A stretch of DNA of 64,000 bases from Acanthochlamys bracteata (taxonomy: Eukaryota; Streptophyta; Magnoliopsida; Pandanales; Velloziaceae). Positions within the stretch are counted from its first letter, which is position 1. Each line of letters begins with the position of its first letter. A program made the position numbers and the translations under genes. Where the stretch lies: positions 3,317,489 to 3,381,488 of the forward strand of contig CM034144.1 of assembly GCA_019914995.1 (NCBI GenBank), written 5' to 3'. Shown here piece after piece: positions 11,384-23,520 of this stretch. Under the pieces are notes generated by a model. The model was not told the DNA's origin. It saw only the letters and a program-made list of their open reading frames with translations, and searched no databases.

Positions 11384-12490
11384 AATGGAGAAAGCACCAA
11401 CGACCACACCAGAATCACCTCAATCTCTAGTATCCCCACAAGCAAGTAACGTGCAAACCAACCTTCAAACTCCAGCACCAACCCTCAAAACCCAAGCCAA
11501 CCACCCTCGTCAAGCACCTTAAGTACGAACTATATGACTGCATGGCTAGTAATCTATCTCATCAGCTCGCATGTGTAACTGTAAATTTCGTAGAAGCTCA
11601 TAAATTCATCGAAATCAACCATGCAAGAAGCCGGTTCCTCAAATTGGGCAATGAACTCGGCTTTGCTGCCATCCACTGCTAATCAATTACCTGATCTAAC
11701 TACTCATGCACCATTTCTTTCCATGGAAAATGCACAACCGTTGCATGCCACCCCATTTGTGACTTTCTCAACTACCTACAGTCACCCTAGAATCGGAGCC
11801 ACAATGCCAGATCAATCCACTCCCATGCACTATCACCTCTAGAACAACTTATCAATAATCTATGGACAGTCCACAAATTCTCACTGGCCAAACCAACCCA
11901 ATCATTTCTCGGAAACTCCCAATCCAGCAACGAACTTTCCCATTTTACCACCATACACACTGAATCAGGGATCTGGAGAACAGCAAGGGCACCCGCCAAG
12001 CGATCGACATCGATTTCCTATGTTCGAAAGGAAAGAACCACTAGAGTGGATTTATTCGGTGAAAAAATACTTCAAGTAGTACAAGACGCCTGGGTGGGAA
12101 CGACCTGTTATTGCAGCCATGTATTTCCAAGGTCAGGCTTACCGTTGGTATCAAAACTTTGAGAGAGACCGACCTCACCACTCTTGGGAGGGTCTCATTT
12201 CTGCACTGTTGCGACGATTTGGGCCAAAGGTTTTCGGAAGCGCTAGTTTTTCGTTGCAACAACTGAAACAAACCAGTACAGTGGCGAACTATCAGTCGGC
12301 CTTTGAAGATTTACATAACCGGCTACCACACACTTCAGAGGAAGACCTTGTGGAGCGACTTTGTGGAGGTCCAACTCGACAAATTGCTGTAGAAGTAATG
12401 GCTAAGCAACCTATAGAGTTGGGGGCGTACATACTGGCACGACTTTATGTGCAGAAGCTCTCTTGGGAACAATACGGTACTCGGTAGGGA
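11384..12490 (+). pseudogene. gag of the inserted gypsy element
   Basis: An ATG at 11,384 starts a proline/serine/threonine-rich N-terminus. The frame breaks near 11,520 and resumes at 11,621. The retrotransposon gag core is clear at 12,020-12,480: PMFERKEPLEWI, AAMYFQGQAYRWYQNFE, LRRFGP, ANYQSAFEDLHNRLPH, VEVMAKQPIELGAYILARLYVQK. The core packages genomic RNA into virus-like particles in intact elements. At least three stops (for example in KKYFK*YKTPGWER) disable it. Confidence 0.9.
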
Positions 12491-15400
12491 CGGCTTCGAT
12501 CCTCAGCTGCAACAACTATATCTACCTCACCAGCTGTCTTAGGAAACCAGACGACTAACTCGTCCATGAATGAACACCTAGCTAATCGATGGTCACGACA
12601 CAATCTTACAACAACATAAATTAATGCACGAAGTGAAAAAGGACTGTGTTTTTACTGTGATGCAAGATACGAGAGAGGTCATAAATGTCTTACAAAGCTG
12701 TATTCCATCGTAGACCAAGAAGAAGAAGACTTTGAGGATGAATTATTAGCAGACTGAGAGAATGCCTTAGAATATGCAACACTATCTCTGAGAGCTATAC
12801 ATGATCTTGTCGGGTCCTCAAACAATTCACGTTGTTGGCAGGATCAAACGTCAAGAGGTATTCTTTTTGTCGATTCAGGGAGCACCCACAATTTCATTGC
12901 CGAGCGCTTGGCCAAACATCTACGTCTAAGTCCAACTGAAGTGTGGCCTTTGAAAGTGGAGCTAGCGGATGGAATACCACACTCAATTGAGGTAATCTAT
13001 AAGCAAATTCATCTACAGGTGTAGGGAGCCGACATACTAGTGGACACTTATCCATGCCCGTTGGGAGGGATGGATTTAGTACTTGGAATTCAATGGCTTG
13101 AAAGTCTTTGGGTGTCATATGCAATTGGAGGCCGTCTGATATGAGATTTTTTATGCAAGGTCGAGACTTAGTCTTGCAAGGAATGCGGGAGGGAGGAGTA
13201 TCTCAGCTAACTAGTTTGTTGCCAAGACACATGCTTTCTTCCTTGCGATTGATGGCATTGAACCCCTGTTCAGGGAAAACAGAAAAGAATAAATAGACAC
13301 TTCAACCTGAACTGCAGCTATTGGTGGATCCCTATTCATCAGTTTTCAAGCCCATCCCGGGCCTCCCTCCTAAGCTAACCCGTGACCATGGAATTCCTCG
13401 CTTACCAGGTGCAAAACCTGTGAATGTGAGGCCATATCGATATCTATATATGCAAAAATCAGAGATCGAAAAAATCGTGCCGAAATGCTATCGCAAGAAA
13501 TAATTCGGCCAACTTGTTCGGATTCTCTTCTCCTATGTTGTTAGTCAAGAAGGACGGTTAGTGGCGATTTTGCATTGATTATCGAGCCCTCAACGAAATA
13601 ACCAAGTTACTGGATGAGCTCCACAGTGCTTCCTTCTTCTCCAAATTTGATTTAAAATCGGGGTATCACCGAATCAGAGTCAACCAAAAAGACATACACA
13701 AAACAGTCTTCCGAACTCATGATGGGCTCTATGAGTTCCTCGTATTGCCATTTGGTTTGACAAATGCCACTCCTATCTTTCAATCATTAATGAACGCAGT
13801 CGTCTGACCGCAGTTGAGGAAGTTCGTGCTTTTCCTTTTGATGATATTTTGATATATAGTAACAGTTGGCAAGATCAACTCCGACACCTAGCTATTGTGT
13901 TCTCTATTTTACAAGAACATCGTTTATATGCCATTGTCTCCGCATCTTGGTTGTCGAGAGTTAGACTACTTGGGCACATTGTCTCCACATCTGGGATAGC
14001 AGCAGATCCAACTAAATACAAGCCATGGTTGAATGGCCAACACCTAAGTCAGTCACTAGATTAAGAGGATTTCTCGGCCTCACTGGATATTATCATAGGT
14101 TCGTCAGGAACTACGGTTGCATAGCAGCTCCATTGATCGCATTCCTCAAGAAAGGTTCATTCCAGTGGATGGAGGAAGCTGCCGCTGCCTTCCAACAACT
14201 GAAAAAAGTAATGACACCCACACTAGTCCTAGCCAGCCCCGATTTCAATAAGCCCATCACCATAGAAACAGATGCTTCTGGACATGGATCTGTCACAAAA
14301 TCAAAGACCCATAGCTTTCTTCAGCAATGCATTATCATCTTCTGCAATGGCTAAATCAACTTATGAAAAAGAGTTGATGGCCCTGATTTTGTCAGTGCAG
14401 AAATGGCGTCCTTATCTCCTTGGCAATCAGTTTGTTGTAAAAACTGACCACTTAAGCTTGAAGTATCTATTCGAACAACGAATCTCATCCCATGAGCAAC
14501 AACAACAGCTTATCAAGCTGTTAGGATATGATTATACGATAGAGTATCGTGCAGGAAAAAGTAATGCAGTAGAGGATACACTTTCACGAGTACCAGAAGC
14601 TTCCCTGGTCACCATCTCCACCCTGCAGGCTCCATTCTAGGAAGAGTTGCGTCAAGCACGGCGAGACAATCCTACCTCTTCTTTGCTCTTTGTCGCTGCA
14701 CAAGAAGGATTACGTCTAGAGTTGTCTATTGTCCAGGGGTTTCTCATGTTTCAGGAGCACTTATAGGTGCCTGAGCGTCCATCTTTGAGGCAACAACTTC
14801 TATTTGAAGCTCATAACTCTGCAAGTGGAGGTCATGGCGGGCGTTTTCGCACATAAAAGCGTCTTAGCCAGCAGTTCTATTGGCCTGGAATGTATAAAGA
14901 TGTCCAAGGTTACATAGCCACATGTGCCACTTTCGTAAACGCCAAATCTGACTGTTTATATCCCGCTGGCCTACTACAACCTCTTCCAATTCCAAAGTTT
15001 ATATGGTCAGACATTGCCATGGATTTTATAGAAGGGCTACTGTTGTCCGAAGGCAAGAGCGTGGTAATGGTGATTATGGACCGGCTTACCAAGTACACTC
15101 ATTTTGTTCCCCTCAAGCACCCCTATACGGAGTGGCTGCTTGCGAGAGCTCCTATGAGACGTGTTGTTGCGGCATTATTTGTTAAGGAAATCGTCAAATT
15201 ACGTGGGTGTCCTTCCTCTATTGTGTCTGATAGGGATCCAATTTTTCTTAGTGGGTTTTAGCATGAACTACATAAACTACATGGTACCTCCTTACACATG
15301 AGCACCGGCTGTCATCCATAGACGGATGGCCAGTTCGAGAGCGTTAACCGTGGATTGGAGACATACTTAAGATGCTTCACTGGCGAACAACCTCAACATT

Positions 15401-15910
15401 TGTAAAATGGCTTCACTGGGCTGAATTTTCTTATAATACTAGTGTACATTCATCAACAAATGTCACCCCCGTTGAAGCGGTATATGGGCGCCACCATTAA
15501 GTGTCATTTGCCACTAGACCCATTAAGTCAGATGCCTTAGGAGTTCAACTTAGAGAGCGGGATGCAATCCTTAGAGACATGCGCTACCATCTCCAGTGAG
15601 CTCAGAATAGGATGAAGCAAGTATATGACAAGCAACACCGAGACCTCAATTTCAGATAGGTGATCGGGTCTTCCTGAAATTGCAACCTTACTGACAGTCA
15701 TCTCTTACTGGAGGTCGTGATCACAAGTTGCGATTCCGCTTTTACAGGCCTTTTGAAATAGTTCAGAGGGTTGGTCTTGTGGCATACCGCCTCAATCTTC
15801 CTCCAAAAGCCAAAAATTCGTCCTGCTTTACATGTTTTGCAACTAAAAGATGGGTGCCGCATACCACCAGATTTCACGGACAAGCTTCCTTCGCTGCTAA
15901 ACGAAATTTT
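12491..15910 (+). pseudogene. pol of the inserted gypsy element (PR-RT-RH-INT)
   Basis: Domains run in gypsy order. A zinc knuckle CFYC..(R)YERGHKC lies at 12,650-12,690 and an aspartic protease LFVDSGSTHNFIA at 12,866-12,900. RT covers about 13,321-14,060, with [23 protein letters not shown], and FDDILIYS at 13,837-13,860. RNase H lies at about 14,200-14,610 (ETDASGHG, TDHLSLKYLF, DTLSRV). Integrase runs from FYWPGMYKDVQ (about 14,878) through WSDIAMDFIEGL and IVSDRDPIFLS (about 15,240). A C-terminal PFEIVQRVGLVAYRLNLP segment (about 15,750-15,815) completes it. Stops and frameshifts occur in every domain. The last E of the integrase triad is not readable. The knuckle form resembles chromoviruses, but I did not see a clear chromodomain. 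Confidence 0.92.
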
Positions 15911-16031
15911 GTACCCCTCGTGCTACACCAAATGTAATACCGATCCTTTATTCAGTAACACCTCAAACCACCGTTTAGATGAAGCACAAGGTCGGGATAA
16001 GCGCAAAGGTGGCCTCGTGGACGAGGCTAGT

Positions 16032-16048
16032 CTTCCTGGGGGAGGGAA
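16032..16048 (+). other. Polypurine tract
   Basis: CTTCCTGGGGGAGGGAA just before the 3' LTR, the plus-strand primer of the gypsy element. Confidence 0.8.
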
Positions 16049-16423
16049 TATCACGGTTGCAAGGACTACTGACCTTGAGCTAAACACACATAGGACTGGA
16101 AGAGGATGCAGACATGTTAAGACCACACAACACCAATGCATTGGATGCACAGATTGATGAGAGTTCATGGAAGGCAGTTATCTTAATTGGTTAGAAGTTC
16201 TAGTTCTAATACATCCTGGTAGTGGTGGAGTTAGTCCCAAGTAGTGGAGTCTGGATAGTGGAGTCTATGTGCGTGTTTGGGACTCTAGAACTGCTACAAA
16301 TAGAGAATGATACACCATCAGTAGGGGGGAAAATTGTATCTTTTTTTAAGTTTCTTTCTTTCAATCTAGTATTTTGTTTCAGTCCAACAAATAGATTTCC
16401 GTCATAGGCTGTGATCTATGACA
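16049..16423 (+). repeat. 3' LTR of the inserted gypsy element
   Basis: A 375-bp partner of 10,995-11,358. The expected TG start is TA here (TATCACGG), a point change. The end is CTATGACA. It carries a small duplication of the GTGGAGTC motif near 16,240-16,265, absent from the left LTR. The flanks are CTCAA on the left and CCCAC on the right, only 3 of 5 bases alike, so the target duplication has decayed. Confidence 0.92.
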
Positions 16424-18899
16424 CCCACAGTAGTGCTTCTAAGACGTTGATCCACTAGTTTACCAGTAGTGGAAATCAACACTTACATAGCCACGAGTAT
16501 GTTTCTATTCTAATGATAAATCTGGACAAGTCACAAATGCAAGACGAGACATTATGCTATTGTCAGGAATAAAGATGAGGTTGTGAGAAGAAATGCTTTT
16601 GGAAGATGAAGATGCTAATAACACAAAAGATGCTATGATGACCTTAAGTGCCATTCGTGGTCTTGTATGTGTACAAACTATTTCGGATCATGGGGAAGAC
16701 TAAACAGCAGAGGTGTTTATCCTTATTGATTTAGGAAGTACATACAATTTTATCATCCTTCAGTTGGCAAAATAACTAGAACTCAATTGCATCACGGTAA
16801 GGACTCTCAAGGTATAGTTAACGAACGACAGACAACATTCGATTGAGGTAATGTGCAAGCAAATTCGATTTCAATTGTAGGAGTTAACCTTCAAGTAGAT
16901 GCATATACATTCCCTCTTGGTGGTATGTATTTAATCCTTAGGATACAATGACTTAAGAGCTTGGATGACATGGTGTGTAATTGGTGAAGATCAAACATAC
17001 GGTTTTCTTTGTTAGGATAGAACCTTATTCTGCAAAAAGATACGAGAAGGAGTGTCATGCTTGACAATGACTTAGCCAAAATTTGTCCCTGTGTTCAATT
17101 TGCCTCATATATGCGCCTCAATTGAAGATAGTGCTCCCTGCCCAGCTGAATTGCTCTTGCTACACCAAAATAGCTCCATCTTTGGCCAACACTCAATCTT
17201 CCACCTGAACGTTCCTTGAATCGAGGTATTACGTTACGACTTGATTCATTGTCAGTGAATGTTCGATTATATTGGTAACGCTACATCCAAAAGGCACAGA
17301 TCAAACGTATTGTATAGGAAATGCTTGAACAAGGTATTATCAGCATAGTACTTTTAGTTTCTCATCACTAGTGATATTAAATAAGAAGGATGGTACTTGA
17401 AGAATTTGTGATAATTATCGAGCTTTGAATACAATTACCATTAAAGACAAGTTTCTGACACCAGTAACAGCTGATCTTCTTGATGAGTTGTATGGTGCTA
17501 GTTATTTTAAAGTAGATTTGAAGTCGGGGTATTGCAAAATCAGGATTAAAGAGGAAGATACATATATAACCTCCTTCAGAACTCATGACAGTCTGTACGA
17601 GTTCTTGGTGTTGCTATTTTGGTTAGCCAATGCTCACGGAACTTTCAAGCATTTTTTAATACAGTTTTTCATTTCTTTTCTCGAAAGATTGTACTAGTTT
17701 TCTTTGATGACATATTTGTGTATAGTATAACATGGTAGGAGCACTCAGAGCAACTAAGCATAGTTTTCTCTATATTGCAGGAAAACTAGTTAAATGCTAC
17801 ATTTAAAAGTGTCAATCGGGATACAAGCAGGAGTATTGTGGTATTTATTTTTACAAAGAAGGCCTATCTATTAAGCAAAAATTCAAGCTATGGTATAATT
17901 GCCGACTCTGATGTAACAGAAAGCACTAAAATGATTTTTGTGACTCAATGTGTACTATAGATGATTCATCAAGATTTATGAGAGCATAATTGCTCCACTT
18001 ACCGCACTATCAAAAAAACAAAAAAAAACAAAAAACCAAGTGGTGACTCCTAAGGCAGAGCAAGCATTCATACAACCGAGAAAGCAATGACCATCACTCC
18101 AGGGCAAGATTGCTCCTGGTTTCTCTAAGCTATTTACAGTGGAAACAAACGCTTTCAACCAAGATATTAGTGCGGACCTTTCTTCAGACAATAGACAAAC
18201 CTCGTCCATTAGCATGGCATTATCTTTTGCAGCTTCTTTCAAGTCCACATATGAGAAGAATGTTAGCTGTTGTGCTTGCGGTTTAGAAATGACAGCCATA
18301 CTTGTTGGGAAACCATTCTATAATTAAAGCGAATCATCATCTAAGTGTAAAGTGCTTATTGAAAAACGATTGACTTTATCGGATCAATATAAATTGCTAG
18401 TTAAATGACTGACTTCATACTTGTTGGGAGGCAATTAGAATGTAGTGGTAATGCTTTAGTAGGTGCCAAAGAGCATCTTATGATGCTATCACTAGGCTAC
18501 AATCTTCTTCATGGGATGATTGGTGATGATCTCAGAGGACGATCCTAGCATTACCTCCCTCATTCAAAATGGTGAAGACAATATAAATAAAAATTATCAG
18601 TGATACATGGGTTTTTGTTCTATTAAGGGCTCATATGGGTCCCAGAGGATCTCCCTCGACGTAAGGAAATCCTCTTCCATGCACAAAATTCAGTCGCTAG
18701 AGGTCATGGTGGGTAATTGAAGATATGCAAGTGTATCACCCAATTGTTCTATTAGCCAAGGCTATCTAAAGATGTCCGTCATTATATAGGGGAATGCATC
18801 ACTTGTGTGCACAAGTATAGACAAATCATCAAAACCAGCAGGACTTCTGCTGCCTTGCAAATTTCAGACAAGGTATGGTATGATATCCCGATGGATTTC
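16424..18899 (+). pseudogene. Right half of the interrupted gypsy element (PR-RT-RH-INT)
   Basis: Gypsy pol with heavier decay than the inserted copy. A knuckle trace lies near 16,550 and a protease trace LIDLGSTYNFI near 16,726 (the DSG changed to DLG). RT at 17,425-17,690 reads ADLLDELYGASYFKVDLKSG and RTHDSLYEFLVLLF. RNase H at about 18,130-18,330 includes ETNAFNQD and STYEKN. The integrase zinc finger at about 18,700-18,850 reads RLSKDVRHYIGECITCVHKYR. It pairs with the gag fragment at 10,590-10,994. It stops abruptly at 18,899, where an LTR-like sequence starts with TG, so it was hit at least twice. Confidence 0.87.
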
Positions 18900-20070
18900 T
18901 GTCATGACCAGACCTTGGCCATGACGGCACTAGCTAAACTCTAGGTAATAAGAAAACCTCCGCTCAGCTCAACCCAATAAGTCTAACCCAAATTCAATAC
19001 AAAATAACAAGAATATAAATTCTTTAAATTTTGGCAAAACATCCCTTGAAAAGCTATAGGAAAAATCTTACAAATTCAATTATTATAACAAGAACTAGCA
19101 ATTTACTCACGAAGTTACTAAAATAATCCTTAAACTTTAAATCACCAATAAAATAAATAATACTACAATAGATTGTTAAAATCAGTAACATTTAATGAAA
19201 ACAAATAAATATAAGTACAACTCAGCATAATACATAATGGAACGGAAATGTACAAAGTTCGTCAATGTTATAGTGCCAACTAAGAAGTATGACAACACAA
19301 GAGCACACCATCATCGCGTCACTTTGGTCCACGTCAGCGAACACCCACTCAATCAGCTCTACTCTATAACAACTGAGGGATGCCAAAGAAAGGAGCTCAG
19401 TGTGAGTGAGTGTAAAATTAGGCTTCACCATCTAAAGCTTCTAGTGCATTAACCTATCGTTATTTCACTATATCTCTATATGAAGAAGATGCAATGATAA
19501 ATCGGATATTGTCTTACTAAGTCTTGAGTTGTCCTATACCAATTCAATTTTCAGCAAGAAGGATACGGTAGGAATGAGATGCAACACACAACAACCTATC
19601 TTCTATAAAGTCATTAAATTATGAATATGAAGTCATATTACTTAATCTTCATATGTCTACATATGCATATCCAAGAATTTAACCACATGGTATCACCTAA
19701 GCCCAAAGGTTCTCTGAATATAGCAATATGTATTGCCTCCTCCCTAAGTCATCAATATATTCATGCGCATGATAGGTATATTTATATGCTCTACAAAGGA
19801 TAGTCACAACATAGGTTATCGAGTGAAACCACATCTCTAACTTGCACCATGATGTAATAAACATACACATATGCATTAGTAAGTATATAAATAGGTAAAT
19901 CCATATTTCTTAGCATTTGTACCAGCATACATCTATATGTAAGTCTATAGTTGTGCCAGGTCCTTATAATGACACAACACTAGTGATTGAGTCAAAGTGC
20001 TTCTCTAACTCGAAACATTGGAATCCACCTACATATATGCGTGCAAAATGGTGTACCTTAAATATATATA
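18900..20070 (+). repeat. Truncated long LTR, same family as 24,705-27,439
   Basis: It starts TGTCATGACC at the point where the gypsy frame stops. It follows the beginning of the 2.7-kb solo LTR in order: ...GAGCTCAGT(GTGAG)TGAG, TAAGTCTTGAGTTGTCC, CAATTCA, AAGGATACGG, then TCGAGTGAAACCACATCTCTAACT. The corresponding blocks are at 25,150-25,740. About 1.2 kb is kept before a fold-back element. The 3' part with TTACA is not visible, so no target duplication can be assigned. Confidence 0.7.
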
Positions 20071-20488
20071 GGAATATGATAGAGGCACATGGTGTTCTTA
20101 TAGGCACATTGGTGCACATGCCGGCCAAAAGTGGCCGGCGAGATCTCCAAATCTAATTTTCACCGTTGGATATGGAGAACCATGAGTTCCAAACATATTA
20201 TTAAATTTTCAGCTCAATCAGAATACTAATCGATCTCCATTGGAACTCTTGATCAAGATGACACAAAAAGTTAAATTTGACAAAATATATATATTTCGTT
20301 TTTGTATCATTTGATCAAAAGTTTTGATGGAAATCGATTCGTATTCTAATTGAGCTAAACTATTAATAATATGTTTGCAACTCATGGTTCTCCATATTCA
20401 AAGATGGAGATTAAAATTGGAGATCTTGCCGGTCACTTTTGGCCGGCATGTGTACCAATGTGCTTATAAAAACACCATGTGCCTCTAT
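20071..20488. mobile_element. Fold-back MITE, about 0.42 kb
   Basis: Almost the whole element is one inverted repeat. The left arm ATAGAGGCACATGGTG...GCCGGCCAAAAGTGGCCGG pairs with the right arm CCGGTCACTTTTGGCCGGC...CACCATGTGCCTCTAT. Further pairing (AACCATGAGTT, AGCTCAAT, CCATTGGAACTC / GATGGAAATCG) leaves only a short AT-rich centre near 20,290. There is no coding. A related copy lies at 37,355-37,738 and a looser relative at 37,750-38,155. Long arms suggest a Mutator-type MITE, but no clear target duplication is visible. Confidence 0.85.
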
Positions 20489-20872
20489 TCTCTCTGCACT
20501 GCACTTTTGGCCGGCAGTGGAGAGAGTGTACACTAAGTAGTTCATGTTTTTACTGTAGGCACTAAGATTCAAAGATACAGCTTTATTTCAGAACTGTTCG
20601 AAACATTTCATCATTTTCTCCCTCTCTGCATTGCCTTTTCTAAAGTCACAACTATAGTGGTTGCTATGCATTGCCATCCCGACTATCTTGCTGTATGCTT
20701 AAGAAAGGCAGTGTAGAGTGAGTCATAAAAATTGCAAACTCCATCATTGCCTCAGATGAAAAGTTTCCAACAGCTGTGATACAGGAACCTAATATTCCGT
20801 CTCAATTTGGCAACCATGCATTCATTCAACATATCATTTCCGAGCTAACTATCCATCTAACCACTACATCTT
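20489..20872. other. Non-coding spacer
   Basis: About 380 bp. It begins with a second partial TTTTGGCCGGCAGTGGAGAG sequence that repeats the adjacent MITE motif. Nothing else is recognisable. Confidence 0.35.
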
Positions 20873-20968
20873 AAAATCAAATCCAATATACCGTTAAAAT
20901 CAAATCCAACACACGGGAAAAATCAAATTCAATACACAGGAAAAATCAAATCCAATACACCGTAAAAA
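20873..20968. repeat. Short tandem repeat, four units of about 24 bp
   Basis: Four copies of an AAAATCAAATCCAATACAC-type unit, separated by CGT/AGG variants, in direct tandem. Confidence 0.85.
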
Positions 20969-21069
20969 ATTAATCTGCAATCATTAGAAGAGATCGGCAA
21001 AATCAAAACAAATTATCAAAAATTAAAATAAATCCTCAAAAATACAAAGCAAATTATAAAAAATTAAAA

Positions 21070-21450
21070 GCTCGAAGTTGGCTGGAGTCGGAGTCGAAGC
21101 CGGAGAGAAATCGAGCCGAAATGGACACTGAATCCGAAATCGAGCTGTAACCGAGCACTGAACTCGATTTGCTCGTTTTGGAGGTAACTGTATCTACATC
21201 GTTGAAGCCGATAAGTGCTGTAAGAATTACAGTCTTTGAACCGAGTCAAGTGCCAACAGTAAAACATTTGCACTGAACCGGACGAAGCCGGAGATGAAAC
21301 CGAGCCAAGATCTCGATCACAAGCCGAAATAAACACTGAGATCCAACATCGAGCTATAACCGAGCGAGGAGAACTTGATTTGCTCGTTTCGAAGCCGTAG
21401 TCGAAGTTGGCTGGAGTCGAAGTCGGACACGAAGCCGAGCTCAATATAAG
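21070..21450. repeat. Diverged direct duplication rich in TCGA/CCGAG
   Basis: A block with AAGCCGGAGA..ACCGAGC..GAAAT..ACACTGA..ATCGAGCT.TAACCGAGC and GATTTGCTCGTTT occurs at about 21,097-21,180 and again at about 21,284-21,392. GAAGTTGGCTGGAGTCG(A/G)AGTCG occurs at 21,075 and 21,404. The minus strand reads as an Arg/Ser/Leu-rich low-complexity peptide, which I treat as a by-product of the repeats. Confidence 0.7.
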
Positions 21451-22190
21451 TAATGTCAGATGTGGATGTTGACCCTTTGAGATTTTTCTTTGAAGATTCA
21501 GTATCTATATCTCTCACCTCAGTGTCAACCTTTTTGCCATTTTGAAGTGTCATGATAACTTTGGCATATCATAATTTCTATGATTAAGATCTTGTTGGTC
21601 AGGAAATTTGCCTCTCTCACGTTCACTGATATGATATGCAATCTGTACAACTTGTGTCTCAAGCTTTTATTTGAGATAGCTTGTTGAGTCACGTGCTGGA
21701 AGGTTTCATGTTGGGAGAGGGATAGTTTAATGGAGTTTTGAATTTGAAGCTGATTTTGCATCAAGGTTTCATGATTTGTTGCAATTCATCGAATGATGCT
21801 TTTTTAGACTCAGTGTGCTTTTGTGCTTGCCAAGTTTTAGAAATTAGATTTTGTGAATTCTTATTATTTGACCAAGAAAAGTTAAGATGATGTCCCCAAC
21901 CAGGATTGTAAGCATTCGAAAGAGAATCATTCCTAGACTTTTTGATAATTGCTAATTTGATTGGCTCGCTCCTGAATAACTTCTGGATATGAGCATGTTA
22001 AAGGACAATGAAGGGTCATACAATGAATGTTAGCACAAATTTCACAATGCTCTCCTCTAGAGTCTTTCAACACGAGATTGACAATTATGTGAAGCTTTTT
22101 CTCTAAGGCATCAAATCTTGCATCAACACTAGTGGACGAACCTAAAATTCATTGAAATAAACATAAGATATGAAGAAATCAAATCTAGAT
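21450..22190 (-). pseudogene. Athila-like Ty3/gypsy gag remnant
   Basis: Read leftwards, the minus strand gives a DARFDALEKKL stretch (about 22,100-22,135). A cysteine-histidine motif HCEICANIHC follows (about 22,030-22,065), then the hallmark SNAYNPGWGHHLNFSWSNN (about 21,865-21,925). A Gln-rich segment lies near 21,760-21,800. NPGW..HPNFSWSN is characteristic of the gag C-terminal part of Athila-type plant gypsy elements. Several frameshifts and stops are present. No pol of this orientation follows to the left within recognisable limits, and no LTR pair was identified. Confidence 0.78.
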
Positions 22191-22990
22191 GCTTGCTGCC
22201 GTAGTCCTAAGATTTCGGCAGTGCTTCTCTACTCCCCTCTGTTCAACCGTTTGGCCTCTGTTTTGGTTCTCCGTTCTCTCTTCTGCTCTCTACTCTATTA
22301 TGTCTGTCCCCTTCAATTCTGTTGGTTTCCCTCTTATTTATATTAAAATCCCTTATCATTCCTTTTCCCCCTCAAAGAATTTCACTCAAAAGAAAATTCA
22401 AACGGCCTCCTAGAAAGCTGAAACTCTTGATGAAAATAAATGAGATTCCATCCAAAGAAATTGAATCTAAGAAGAATATGATCTTTATATTTTTTTTTCT
22501 TTTTTATTTTTTTGAGTTTGAGAAATCCCGAATTCTCTTTGATTCCATCTGGATGTGAAAGAAAGAAAAGAAAAATATCTCTGATGAAAGAGTTTCACCG
22601 AGAGTCTCACGGGTGTGATGAAGACGGCTTCTTGAGGTGGTTTAGCTCAGTGAGGACTTTGGGTGCTTCGTGGAGAGGAGAGCAACAAGTGGTGTAATAC
22701 TACGTGGAGTCATATGTTGAGAAAGAATATCCTCATCTAAAGCTTTATCTCTTGGATGTCATAGACCACTTTAAATGGGCTTGAAACTAGTCCACTTAAG
22801 CATCATTCTTCTTATATCTTATTTTTCTTCTCCTTGATTTCCTTCTTGTGCTATTGCTCTTTTCTTTTGTTTAACTCCTTCTTACCTAAGATTCACAAAT
22901 ATAAGTAATTCGGCTCTATGTGAAGATAAACATTATTTAAAATATATTAAAAAAACATTAGAATTATAATTATGTGTACTCTTAAAAATC
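22191..22990. other. Spacer where an Athila 5' leader/LTR would lie
   Basis: CT-rich then A-rich sequence with no supportable gene. By position it would be the leader and 5' LTR of the minus-strand Athila-like remnant. I cannot confirm termini or a primer-binding site. Confidence 0.3.
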
Positions 22991-23520
22991 CTTTGAGCCT
23001 TCTTATTGAGTGATTAAAAAATATTGCAAGAGAGATCATTTGAGCTAAACTCCCTGAAACACTTATTATCTTGAAAGATGATTTTAGGAGAACTTATGAG
23101 TTCTCAGGTGGCTATCATAGATATAAGTTAGCGGTTAGTGCTAAGCCTTTGCGATGGCGTGCATGGTTGTAGCAGAAAAGGTTTTGTGAAGTCTAAAAGG
23201 CTGTGATGAAGTTTCCTTATGAGGAGATTCGGCTTGAGGCTAAGGTGTTTACGAAACATAAAGTCTCGGTATTTGTACGTTAGTTTGACGTTATTGGATT
23301 TCAGTTGCGGTCTCAATTGATATGGAAGTAGGTACGGCTATGCCGAGCCATGTAAACTTTTGGTTTGTTGTCTGGTTTGAATTTCTTGGCTCTTGTTTGT
23401 TTCGTTTAAATTATATTTGTGCTAAGAACTTCGTTGCAGGCGACTTGTTCATGAATGGTTACTAGTTAGCATCCTCTCAATCAACTGACTGCTTACTATT
23501 CAGTAACTAAATTCAGTTTA
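22991..23520 (+). repeat. LTR-like repeat, copy A
   Basis: It shares an ordered set of blocks with 27,580-28,060: GAGAGATCA(T/C)TTGAG, TTAGCGG, GAGGA..TTCG/CGCTTGAG, GCGAAACAT, TCTC, TTGTACGTT, CTTACTCGT/CTTGTTCAT and ACTAAATTCAG. Overall divergence is strong. The end near 23,517 is followed by unrelated sequence. Confidence 0.65.

Noticed and set aside
21064..21444. 126-codon minus-strand frame with Ser/Arg/Leu repeats
   Set aside because: Generated by a TCGA/CCGAG direct duplication. It shows no domain.
22189..22558. Plus-strand frames in CT-rich DNA
   Set aside because: Biased composition, no conserved residues, and probably retrotransposon leader sequence.
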